The position numbers and the translations under genes are program-made. The notes under the pieces were generated by a model. That model did no database searches. It was not told the origin of the DNA and worked only from the letters and a program-made list of their open reading frames with translations. Positions 43,575-51,907 of a stretch of DNA of 64,000 nt are shown here, piece after piece (the stretch's first letter is position 1; every line of letters starts with the position of its first letter). Source of the stretch: Opitutus sp. (GTDB lineage: Bacteria > Verrucomicrobiota > Verrucomicrobiia > Opitutales > Opitutaceae); the NCBI GenBank assembly GCA_024707325.1, contig JANPZY010000004.1:930001-994000 (forward strand). Direction: 5' to 3'.

Positions 43575-44480
43575 ATGCTGCTGCACTATTATCGCACGCT
43601 GCCGAACTTTGGGGACGCGCTGAATCCGTGGTTGTGGAACCGATTGTTGCCGGGCCGCTTTTCGCCGGACGACAACATCGTTTTTCTCGGCATCGGCACG
43701 ATTCTCCAGGCCAACGTTCCCGATGCTTCGCGCTACCTCGTGCTCGGCGCAGGCAGCGGCTATGGCGCGTTGCCCACGGTGGATTCGCGTTGGGAATTTC
43801 ATGCGGTGCGCGGCCCGCTCACGGCGGCGGCCTTGCATCTGCCGCGCGAGGCCGCGGTGACGGATGCGGCCTATCTCCTCCGTCTCACCGAGCTGCCACC
43901 CGCGCGCACGGGAAAACCGATCGGCTTCATGCCGCACTGGCGTTCTCTGCGGCGCATCCCGTGGCGTGCGATCTGCGAGTTCGCGGGGCTGCGTTTCATC
44001 AATCCGTTCGCCCCCGTCGAACACGTGCTCGCGGAACTGCGCGGTTGCGACCGCCTCGTGACGGAAGCAATGCATGGCGCGATCGTGGCGGACTTGTTGC
44101 GGGTGCCGTGGGTGCCGGTGCGACTCGGCGATCATTTTCTCGATTTCAAATGGCGCGATTGGCTCGCCGCGATGGAGCTCGATTGCTCCGCGATCCCACT
44201 GCAACCGATGGACCCGTGGACCGAGCATCGCCCCACCGATGGCTTGCGCATGCGAGCGTCGCGACAAGCGGTCAACCTCGTCGGCTACTACGTGCGAAGC
44301 GGACCGCTCGCGGTGCAGCTGCGCACACTGCGCAAACGCATCGAGACCCGCGCGCAACCGGTGTTCCTCAGCAGCGACTCTGTCCTGCAGGATCGCGTGG
44401 ACACGCTCGAGCGCCGCCTCGAAGCCGTGCGACTCGCCGTCCCCGCCGAATCGGCTCTCCGCAACGAAGCGGCGTCCTAG
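43575..44480 (+). CDS. Polysaccharide pyruvyl transferase family protein
   Basis: The protein has 301 residues. The N-terminus MLLHYYRTLPNFGDALNPWL is typical of the CsaB/ExoV family. Further blocks are LVLGAGSGYG, GFMPHWRSL and CDRLVTEAMHGAIVADLLRV (the 'SxRxHG' counterpart). It would add ketal pyruvate or a related group to a surface glycan. A GTG at 43518 is an alternative start that would overlap the GT2 gene. The C-terminus has a possible coiled coil (QDRVDTLERRLEAVRLAV). The three glycan genes sit between the two-component system and the transporter genes. Confidence 0.85.
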   Translation: MLLHYYRTLPNFGDALNPWLWNRLLPGRFSPDDNIVFLGIGTILQANVPDASRYLVLGAGSGYGALPTVDSRWEFHAVRGPLTAAALHLPREAAVTDAAYLLRLTELPPARTGKPIGFMPHWRSLRRIPWRAICEFAGLRFINPFAPVEHVLAELRGCDRLVTEAMHGAIVADLLRVPWVPVRLGDHFLDFKWRDWLAAMELDCSAIPLQPMDPWTEHRPTDGLRMRASRQAVNLVGYYVRSGPLAVQLRTLRKRIETRAQPVFLSSDSVLQDRVDTLERRLEAVRLAVPAESALRNEAAS

Positions 44481-44506
44481 TTGCGCTGTCGGAGCGGCTT
44501 CTGTGG

Positions 44507-44534
44507 TTCCCATTTATGGGACGGCATTGTCCCG
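44507..44534 (+). promoter_or_regulatory. Enhancer-type palindromic site (UAS) 2
   Basis: The best copy of the motif: TTCCCA-N4-TGGGAC, then N6 and GTCCC, so TCCCA/TGGGA and GGGAC/GTCCC are both perfect inverted repeats sharing the middle half-site. The middle half-site (44517) is 104 bp upstream of the -24 GG. Confidence 0.75.
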
Positions 44535-44619
44535 CGTTCGGCCTTTTCATGCGGCATCAGGCGCGAGCTAATATTTTGATTTGTTTGGTTATTAGCTACT
44601 TACAACGCTCATCGTGAGC

Positions 44620-44635
44620 TGGCACAGCGCGTGCA
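44620..44635 (+). promoter_or_regulatory. Sigma-54 (-24/-12) promoter 2, adaptor-ATPase-permease operon
   Basis: TGGCAC-AGCGC-GTGCA has GG at 44621-44622 and GC at 44633-44634. The spacer between UAS and promoter is AT-rich (44570-44605). The predicted start near 44646 is only about 4 bp before the adaptor ATG, so the mRNA may be almost leaderless. Confidence 0.82.
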
Positions 44636-44649
44636 AATGTCCTCGCACA

Positions 44650-45903
44650 ATGGACATCCCGCGCCCCTCACAAGCGAAAGCGAAATTCAAGAAACGCCTC
44701 ATCTATGGACTGGCCGCTGTGGCCGGTGTCATCGCGGTCACGGTGCTTCTTGCCCGGTTGAAACCGGCTGCTCCCACGGTGGAGCGGAATCTCGTCTGGA
44801 TCGGCGAGGTCAAGCGCGGCCAGATGCTCCGTCAGGTTCGCGGCCTCGGCAGCCTGGTGCCCGAGGACATCACATGGATCGCCGCCCGCACGCAGGGCCG
44901 CGTGGACAAGATCATCCTCCGCCCGGGCGCGAAGGTCGAACCCGACAGCGTGATCCTTCTCCTCACGAATCCTGACGTCGTTCGCGCCGCCGCCGACGCC
45001 GAGTCGCAGCTCAAGGCCGCCGAAGCCGAACTCGCCAACTTGCGCGTGCAACTCGAGAGCTCCGTGCTCGCCGCCGAATCGACCGCCGCGAGCGCGCGCG
45101 CCGAATACGAACAGGCCAAACTCCGCGCCGAGGTGAACGAACAACTTTTCGCCGACGGCCTCGTTTCCCCGCTCGATCTTCGTCTGTCCAAAGTTACGGC
45201 CGAGCAGGCGGCCACGCGCAACACGATCGAACAAAAGCGCTACGCCTTCACCAAGGATTCGATCGAGCCGCAACTCGCCGTGAAGCAGGCCGAGGTCGAT
45301 CGCCTCCGCAGCCAGGCCAAGCTGCGCCAGGAAGAGCTCGACGCGCTCACCGTGCGCGCCGGCATGAGCGGCATCCTGCAGATTCTCCCGGTTGAAGTTG
45401 GCGCGCAGGTTCAGCCCGGTTCAAACCTCGCCCGCGTCGCCGATCCGCGCCAACTCAAGGCCGAGATCCGCATCGCCGAAACACAGGCGCGCGACATCGA
45501 GATCGGCCAGACGGCCAGCATCGACACGCGCAACGGCCTCGTCGCCGGCGTCGTGAAGCGCATCGATCCGTCTGTGCAAAACGGCACGGTCACGGTGGAC
45601 GTCACGCTCACCGGCGAACTGCCGCGCGGCGCGCGCCCTGACCTCTCGGTGGACGGCACGATCCAACTCGAGCGCCTCGACGATGTCGTTTTCGTCGGCC
45701 GTCCCGCCTTCGGTCAGGAGCGCAGCACGGTCAACATCTTCAAACTCGATCCTGCGGGCACCTACGCTCATCGCTCGCAGGTTCAACTCGGCCGCTCTTC
45801 GGTCAACACGATCGAAGTCGTCTCCGGTCTCCAGCCCGGCGACCGCGTGATCCTCTCCGACATGTCGCAGTGGGATTCCAACGATCGCATCAAACTGAAG
45901 TAA
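44650..45903 (+). CDS. HlyD/MacA-type periplasmic adaptor (membrane fusion protein)
   Basis: The protein has 417 residues. One N-terminal membrane anchor (LIYGLAAVAGVIAVTVLLA) is followed by a lipoyl/barrel half (GRVDKIILRPGAKVEPDSVI), a long coiled-coil hairpin at about 105-245 (AESQLKAAEAELANLRVQLE) and the second lipoyl half (GMSGILQILPVEVGAQVQPG). The beta-barrel and membrane-proximal domain end in LQPGDRVILSDMSQWDSNDR. It would link the permease to an outer-membrane exit duct. It is the first gene of the sigma-54 transporter operon. The ATG at 44650 is used; an upstream frame from 44614 would overlap the promoter. Confidence 0.93.
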   Translation: MDIPRPSQAKAKFKKRLIYGLAAVAGVIAVTVLLARLKPAAPTVERNLVWIGEVKRGQMLRQVRGLGSLVPEDITWIAARTQGRVDKIILRPGAKVEPDSVILLLTNPDVVRAAADAESQLKAAEAELANLRVQLESSVLAAESTAASARAEYEQAKLRAEVNEQLFADGLVSPLDLRLSKVTAEQAATRNTIEQKRYAFTKDSIEPQLAVKQAEVDRLRSQAKLRQEELDALTVRAGMSGILQILPVEVGAQVQPGSNLARVADPRQLKAEIRIAETQARDIEIGQTASIDTRNGLVAGVVKRIDPSVQNGTVTVDVTLTGELPRGARPDLSVDGTIQLERLDDVVFVGRPAFGQERSTVNIFKLDPAGTYAHRSQVQLGRSSVNTIEVVSGLQPGDRVILSDMSQWDSNDRIKLK

Positions 45904-45999
45904 CCTCGGAATTCCTGTAACTTTCCACGCACCGCGCGTGTTTCAAAACCGTTCCTCCCAACTTTTTCTGCTCCCCAACCACGTCCGCATTCCAACGCC

Positions 46000-46704
46000 A
46001 TGCCTGAATCGCTCATCAAACTCGAAGGTGTCACCAAAGTCTTCCTCACCGACGAGGTCGAAACTCACGCGCTGTCCGGGATCCATCTCGACATCCGCCA
46101 GGGTGAATACGTCTCCATCGCCGGCCCTTCGGGCTGTGGCAAATCCACGCTGCTCTCCATTCTCGGCCTGCTCGATTCGCCGTCGGACGGCACGTATCTT
46201 TTGAACGGTCGCCCGGTGCAGGGTCTCTCGCTGCCGGAGCGCGCGCGCATCCGCAATCGCGAGATCGGATTCATTTTCCAATCCTTCAATCTCATCGGCG
46301 ATCTCACCGTCTTCGAAAACGTCGAGCTGCCGCTCACCTACCGCGGCATGCCCGCCGCCGAGCGCAAGGCCGCCGCGATGGAAGCGCTCGAGAAAGTTGG
46401 CATGGGCCACCGCGCGAAGCACCTGCCATCGCAACTCTCCGGCGGTCAGCAGCAGCGTGTCGCCGTCGCTCGCGCTCTCGCCGGCAAACCCGCCGTGCTC
46501 CTCGCCGACGAACCGACCGGTAACCTCGATTCCAAGAACGGCGACTCCGTCATGCAGCTCCTCGCCGAGCTCCACAAAGGCGGCGCGACGATCGTGATGG
46601 TCACGCACGACGTGCGCTTCGCGCGTCACGCTGATCGCACGATCCACATCTTCGACGGTCGCGTCGTGCAGGAGCAGGTCGAGTCCGACCCGACGCTCGC
46701 CTGA
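46000..46704 (+). CDS. ABC transporter ATP-binding protein (LolD/MacB-N type)
   Basis: The 234-residue ATPase has Walker [10 protein letters not shown] (42-50), signature LSGGQQQR (146-153), Walker [13 protein letters not shown] (166-177) and switch His in [14 protein letters not shown]. It is the MacB/LolD class that drives FtsX-fold permeases through a periplasmic lever (mechanotransmission). It is the only ATPase gene for seven permease genes in the window, so it may serve several of them; this is inference. Confidence 0.96.
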   Translation: MPESLIKLEGVTKVFLTDEVETHALSGIHLDIRQGEYVSIAGPSGCGKSTLLSILGLLDSPSDGTYLLNGRPVQGLSLPERARIRNREIGFIFQSFNLIGDLTVFENVELPLTYRGMPAAERKAAAMEALEKVGMGHRAKHLPSQLSGGQQQRVAVARALAGKPAVLLADEPTGNLDSKNGDSVMQLLAELHKGGATIVMVTHDVRFARHADRTIHIFDGRVVQEQVESDPTLA

Positions 46705-46711
46705 TAACCGC

Positions 46712-46732
46712 CGGCGCGTGGTCCACGCGCCG
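46712..46732. other. Perfect palindrome in the ATPase-permease gap
   Basis: Inverted 10-bp arms (CGGCGCGTGG and CCACGCGCCG) flank one central T, starting 8 bp after the ATPase stop. There is no T run, so it may be an mRNA processing or stability hairpin that lowers permease output relative to the ATPase. Confidence 0.5.
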
Positions 46733-46835
46733 TTCGCGGGATCCGTTTCTCCCCAAAAAAACGCAACCCTCCACGTCGGCCCCAACGGCGCGTGGAGGAA
46801 TAATTTTGCGGCGACGCTTCGCCGCGCCCGTTTTG

Positions 46836-49383
46836 ATGTTCTCCGACTTCCGCTTCGCTCTTCGCATGCTGGCCAAGACGCCGGGTTTCACCGTCGTCGC
46901 CCTGCTCACCCTCGCGCTCGCCATCGGCGCCAACTCCGCGATCTTCGCGCTGATCCACGGCGTGATTCTGCGCGAGGTCGTGCCGCACCGTCCCGAAGAG
47001 GTGTTCAATCTCTTCACCGCCCGCCAGGGCGCGAGTCGCGAGTATCGGCAGTTCTCGCACGCGGAGTATCTCGCGCTGCGCGAGGCGAGCGACACGTTCT
47101 CGCACGTGGCCGCGCATACCGCGGTGCTCGCCGGCATCGGAGAACAGGAAGCAGTTCGCCGCAGCTTCGCCTTCTTCGTTTCCGAAGAGTATTTCCAACT
47201 GCTCGGCGTGACTCCGGCGGCCGGTCGTTTCTTCACCGCCGAGGAATCCGCGCCCAACTCCAATCTCCCGGTCGTCGTCGTGAGCCACGGCTACTGGAAA
47301 CGCATGGGCACGCGCTCCGATCTCGTCGGCAGCATGCTCCGCATCAATGGCACGCCCTACACCGTGGTCGGCGTCACGCCCAAGGGCTTCAGCGGTTTCA
47401 ACGCGCTGCTCGCACCCGACGTCTGGCTGCCGCTGGGACAATTCCGGCAGTTCGCGCAGATGTTCGGCGAGGCCGCGGATCTCGACCTCGCGAGTCCACG
47501 GACGTTCTCGCTCAACCTCAGCGCACGGCTCGCGCCGGGCATCTCGCCGGAGGCGTTGGAAGCGCGACTGCCCGCCCTCGCGCAACGCCTCGATGCCGTG
47601 CAGCCGCCCGATCTCGCCACGTCGCGCGAATTGCAGTTCGAGCGTCCGTCGCGTTTCAGCATCAGCACCGAACCGTCGGGTGACAGCTCCGGATTCTCGC
47701 TCGCCGCCATGCTGCTCGGCATGTCCGGGTGCGTGCTGCTGATCGCGAGCCTCAACCTCGCCAACATGCTCCTCTCTCGCGGCTCCGCGCGCGCCAAGGA
47801 AATCGCCGTGCGTCTCGCGCTCGGCGCCACGCGCTGGCGCATCGTTCGGCAACTCGTCGCCGAAGGTCTGCTGCTCGCCATCGGCGGGGGTGGCTTGGGT
47901 CTGCTGCTCGCGCTGTGGAGCAATGACCTGCTGCTGCGTTCGCTTCAGACGCTGTTCTCGACGATGAATTTCTCCCTCGCGATCGATCCCACGCCGTCGC
48001 CGACCGTGATCGGCGCCACGCTGGGATTCGCGCTGCTTGCGACGCTGCTGTTCTCCGTTGGGCCGGCCTGGCGCGCTGCGCGTGCCGATCTGGTGCACGA
48101 TCTCAAGCAACAGGGCACCGGCGATTCCGCCGGTGCGCGTCTCCACCGTTTCTTCGCTCCGCGCCAGCTGCTCGTCATGGCGCAGATCGCGCTCTCGCTC
48201 GTGCTGCTGTTTGCCGCGGGACTTTTCTTCCGCGGCGCACTCGCCGCCGGTGGCGCCACGCTCGGTTTCGAACCGCAGAATCAACTGGTCGCCGAACTCG
48301 ATTACTCTCTCGGACAGGTGCCGCCGGCCGAAGCCCGCAGCCGCATCTTCGCGGCGGTCGATCGTCTGGCGCAGCTTCCGGGCGTCGAAGCCGTCGGCGT
48401 CTCGACGCAACTCCCCTACGGCAACGTCACGAACAACGCCCGCTTCATCGATGCTCGCGAGGCCGCCTCCGCTGTCACCGCCGACCCGGACGCGCCGGCG
48501 GCCGGTGCCAACGCGCTGTTCACCGCCAGCTCCGCGGGTTATCTGGACGCGTTGGGCGTCCGCCTGCTGCGTGGCCGCACGTTTACCGACGCGGAATGGC
48601 GCGACCAAAAATCCCCGCGCGTCGCGATCATCGACGAAACGCTCGCGAAACAACTTTTCCCCAACGAAGACGCGCTCGGTCAGCGCATCCGCTACGTCCA
48701 GCCGCCGGCCGACGGTTCGCCCGCGGAACTCGAGATCGTCGGCATCTGCGCGCCACACCGTCATGACGCGCTGCAGCGTAGCGATCGCCACCGGGTCTTC
48801 GTGCCGCTCGCTCACGCCTACCAGCCCGCCGTGTTCGTCCACGTGCGTCTCGCCACCGGCGAACGCGCCTCGCTGCTCGCTGGCATCAGCGCCGTGCGCT
48901 CCGCGCTGCTCACCGTCGATCCGGCGATGCCGATTCTCGCGATCGCGCCGCTGAAGACTCTGCTCGAACGCAACATTCAGCTTTGGATCGTGCGGCTCGG
49001 CGCCGTCATGTTCGCGATCTTCGGCGGTCTCGCGTTGTTGCTCGCCGCGGTCGGCGTGTATGGCGTCAAAGCCTACACGGTCGCGCGTCGCACGCGGGAG
49101 ATTGGCATTCGCATGGCGATCGGCGCGCAGCCGCGCGACGTGTTCGCGATGATCATGCGCCAGGGCGCGCTGCAAACCCCTCACTGCACTGAGCCTCGGT
49201 GTGGTGCTCTCGCTCGGCGTCGGACAACTCCTCGCCGGTTTTCTCTACCAGGTCAGCCCCTTCGATCCCCTCGCGCTCGCCGCCAGCGCCGTGGTGCTCA
49301 CGGGCGCCGCATTGTTTGCCTGCTTCCTGCCCGCGCGTCGCGCGACGCGCGTTTCTCCGATGACGGCGTTGCGCTCCGAGTGA
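46836..49383 (+). CDS. ADOP-type (MacB-like duplicated) ABC permease A, one apparent frameshift near the 3' end
   Basis: The permease has N-terminal block [20 protein letters not shown], a membrane helix, a large periplasmic MacB-PCD domain, then an FtsX domain with [21 protein letters not shown] second periplasmic part and second FtsX domain ([20 protein letters not shown]) follow. After MRQGAL the frame is lost; the true C-terminus ([20 protein letters not shown] ... [15 protein letters not shown]) continues in the +1 frame from about 49181 to a stop at 49383. One extra C in the CCCC run at 49177-49180 explains this; the corrected protein has 848 residues. Left uncorrected, the frame runs to 49427 with a nonsense tail. 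It is the third gene of the sigma-54 operon. Confidence 0.88.
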
Positions 49384-49423
49384 TCACGCCGGCCCGCTCT
49401 TCCTCCCAACCCGCTTTCTCCCC

Positions 49424-51838
49424 ATGACCTCGCTGCGTCACGCGTTTCGAACTCTCGTCAAATCGCCCGGCTTTACCGTCATCGCCGTGCTCATGCTCGC
49501 GCTCGGCATCGGTCTCAGTGCGTCGTCGTTCAGCATGGCGAACACGTTTCTCCTGCGCAACGTGCCCTACTCCGAGCCCGAGCGGCTCGTGCGCTATTTC
49601 TCCACATCGCCGCAGTTCGACCGCGGTGCGTTCAGCCCCGGCAACATCCTGGAGCTGCGGCAGGCCGTCTCCACGGTGGAAGGCGTCGCGCTCTATACCG
49701 GCGATTGGTTTGCGCTGGGCGAACCCGGCCAGCCCGCCGAACGCGTGCAGGGCATGACCGTCACGCCGAACTTTTTCGATCTCATCGGGGTCCGGCCTTC
49801 GCTTGGTCGCGCCTTCACAGCCGATGAAGAATCCGCCGATCAAGCGCGGGTCGCGATCATCACTCAGCGCGCGTGGGTTCGCCGTTACGGCTCCGATCCT
49901 TCGATCCTCGGACGCACGGTGCGGCTCAACAGTGAGCCCTACACGATCGTCGGCGTGTTGCCGGCGAGTTTTGATGCGCCGCTCGTCTGGGGTCCCGTCG
50001 AGTATTTCGTGCCGCAGGCGATCTTCCCGGATTTCTCAACCAACTTCAAAGACCGGTGGATTAGCGCTCTCGCGCGCCTGAAGCCCGGCGTTTCCCTGCG
50101 CGACGCGCAAAGCGAAGCGTCCGTCATCGCCACCCGGCTCGTGCGGGAGCATCCCAAGGAAAACGTCGGCCTCGGTTTCCGCGTCGTGTCGCTGCACGAC
50201 TCCAACATGGACAACGTCAGCCGCGTCCTGCTGTGGCTGATGACCATCATCTCGCTCGCGATGCTCATCATTGCCTGCGCCAACCTCGCCAGTCTGCAGG
50301 TCGCGCGCGCCTTCGGTCGCAGCCGCGAGTTCGCGATTCGCGCGGCGCTCGGCGGTTCGCGACGTCACCTGATGACGCCGTTGCTTCTCGAGAGCATGAT
50401 TCTCGCGATCGGAGGCGGGATCGGTGGCCTCTTCGTGACGAAGTGGTCCAACGACATCATCGGAAGTTTTCTTCTCATCAACAACGAGCCCGGTTTCGAA
50501 ATCGCCTTCGATGGTCGCGTGGTCGCCTTCGCCGCGTTCGCGGCGATTCTCAGTGGTCTCGCGTTCGGCCTCGCACCCGCGTGGCTCGCCGGCCGCTCCA
50601 CCGCGGCCGAATCCTTGAAGGAAGGTTCGCGCGGCTCGACCGCCGGTCGCTCGCACAACCGTCTCAAAAACGCGCTCATCGTCGGCGAACTCGCGCTCGC
50701 GTTGGCGCTCGTCGGCGTCGCGTCCTCCTTCGGCATCGGCGCGAAATCATTTCTGAATCGCCATGTCGGCTGGAACATCGACGGCCTCTTCACCGGCTAC
50801 CTCGCGCTGCCCTACAACGAATACAACGATCCCGGGAAAAATCGTCCGTTCCAGCGCGCGCTGCTGGAAAAACTCTCCGCCATTCCGGGCGTCGAAAACG
50901 CCGTCATCTGCAGCGACATCCCGCGGTTCTATCTCGGCGGCGAAACGCTGACGGTCCACATCGAGGGCCTTCCGGTCGCCGAGCGCGGTCAGGAAACACT
51001 CACGATGACGGGCCCGGTGAGTCCCGACTACTTCTCTGCGCTGCGCATCAATCTGAAAGCCGGCCGGGTCTTCACCCACACCGACGACGAAAACGCTCCG
51101 CTCGTCGCCGTGGTGAACGAGACCTTCGCCCGCCGCTACTGGCCCGGCGAAAGCGCGATCGGCAAACGCGTGCGCCTCGGCGACGACGAACAATGGCTCG
51201 AGATCGTCGGCGTCGTTTCCGACGTAAAGATGATCAGTCGCTTCGAAACACCGGAAACGCCGCTCCAGCTCTACCGGCCCTATTTGCAAGCTCCCCGGCG
51301 CTACTTCGCCGTCGTGCTGCGTTCGCCGCTCGCGCCCGAGTCGCTCACCCGGAGCGTCCGCGAAGCAGTGGCGTCGCTCGATCCCGATCTCCCCGTGGCC
51401 GACGCGGGCAACGCGCGCGCACAGGTGGATCGCAACCTCTCAAATATCAATCTGGTCATCATCAATCTCGGCGTCTCGGCCGGCATGGGACTTCTGATCG
51501 CCGGCATCGGCCTCTTCGGCGTCATCTCTCAACTCACCGTCCAGCGCACGCGCGACATCGGAGTTCGCATGGCGCTCGGTGCTCAGCGTTCTGACATCCT
51601 GAGCATGGTGATCGGCGGCGGCACCCGGCTTCTTATCGTGGGCATCGCACTCGGCATTCCGTGTTTCTACGCGCTGCACCGCTTGCTCGGCACGGCCATG
51701 CCCGAGATCGACTTCCCCGGTCTGTGGCTGCTCGCCCTCAATCTGGTCGTGCTTTCCGCCTCCATGTTGATCGCGTGCTACCTGCCCGCGCGCCGCGCCA
51801 CCGCAATCGATCCGACCATCGCGCTGCGCTCGGAGTAG
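49424..51838 (+). CDS. ADOP-type (MacB-like duplicated) ABC permease B
   Basis: The 804-residue protein starts [20 protein letters not shown]. It has two FtsX domains (about 270-400 with [20 protein letters not shown]; about 690-804 with [20 protein letters not shown]) and two periplasmic MacB-PCD regions. The C-terminal mark is [17 protein letters not shown]. It has no ATPase of its own. It lies 40 bp after the repaired stop of permease A and is followed by a strong terminator, so it ends the operon that starts with the adaptor. Substrate unknown. Confidence 0.92.
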   Translation: MTSLRHAFRTLVKSPGFTVIAVLMLALGIGLSASSFSMANTFLLRNVPYSEPERLVRYFSTSPQFDRGAFSPGNILELRQAVSTVEGVALYTGDWFALGEPGQPAERVQGMTVTPNFFDLIGVRPSLGRAFTADEESADQARVAIITQRAWVRRYGSDPSILGRTVRLNSEPYTIVGVLPASFDAPLVWGPVEYFVPQAIFPDFSTNFKDRWISALARLKPGVSLRDAQSEASVIATRLVREHPKENVGLGFRVVSLHDSNMDNVSRVLLWLMTIISLAMLIIACANLASLQVARAFGRSREFAIRAALGGSRRHLMTPLLLESMILAIGGGIGGLFVTKWSNDIIGSFLLINNEPGFEIAFDGRVVAFAAFAAILSGLAFGLAPAWLAGRSTAAESLKEGSRGSTAGRSHNRLKNALIVGELALALALVGVASSFGIGAKSFLNRHVGWNIDGLFTGYLALPYNEYNDPGKNRPFQRALLEKLSAIPGVENAVICSDIPRFYLGGETLTVHIEGLPVAERGQETLTMTGPVSPDYFSALRINLKAGRVFTHTDDENAPLVAVVNETFARRYWPGESAIGKRVRLGDDEQWLEIVGVVSDVKMISRFETPETPLQLYRPYLQAPRRYFAVVLRSPLAPESLTRSVREAVASLDPDLPVADAGNARAQVDRNLSNINLVIINLGVSAGMGLLIAGIGLFGVISQLTVQRTRDIGVRMALGAQRSDILSMVIGGGTRLLIVGIALGIPCFYALHRLLGTAMPEIDFPGLWLLALNLVVLSASMLIACYLPARRATAIDPTIALRSE

Positions 51839-51863
51839 TCGCAAATTGTCACGCATCGTTCTC

Positions 51864-51896
51864 GCTCTCTCCGCGTCGGGCGGAGAGAGCCTTTTT
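51864..51896 (+). terminator. Rho-independent terminator after permease B
   Basis: The 10-bp stem GCTCTCTCCG/CGGAGAGAGC with a 7-base loop is followed by CTTTTTG. It separates the adaptor operon from permease C. Confidence 0.88.
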
Positions 51897-51907
51897 GAAC
51901 GATCGTC

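Noticed and set aside
49201..49427. Separate small gene after permease A
   Set aside because: The 60-residue frame is the frameshifted C-terminus of permease A, with the family's usual ending, not an independent gene.
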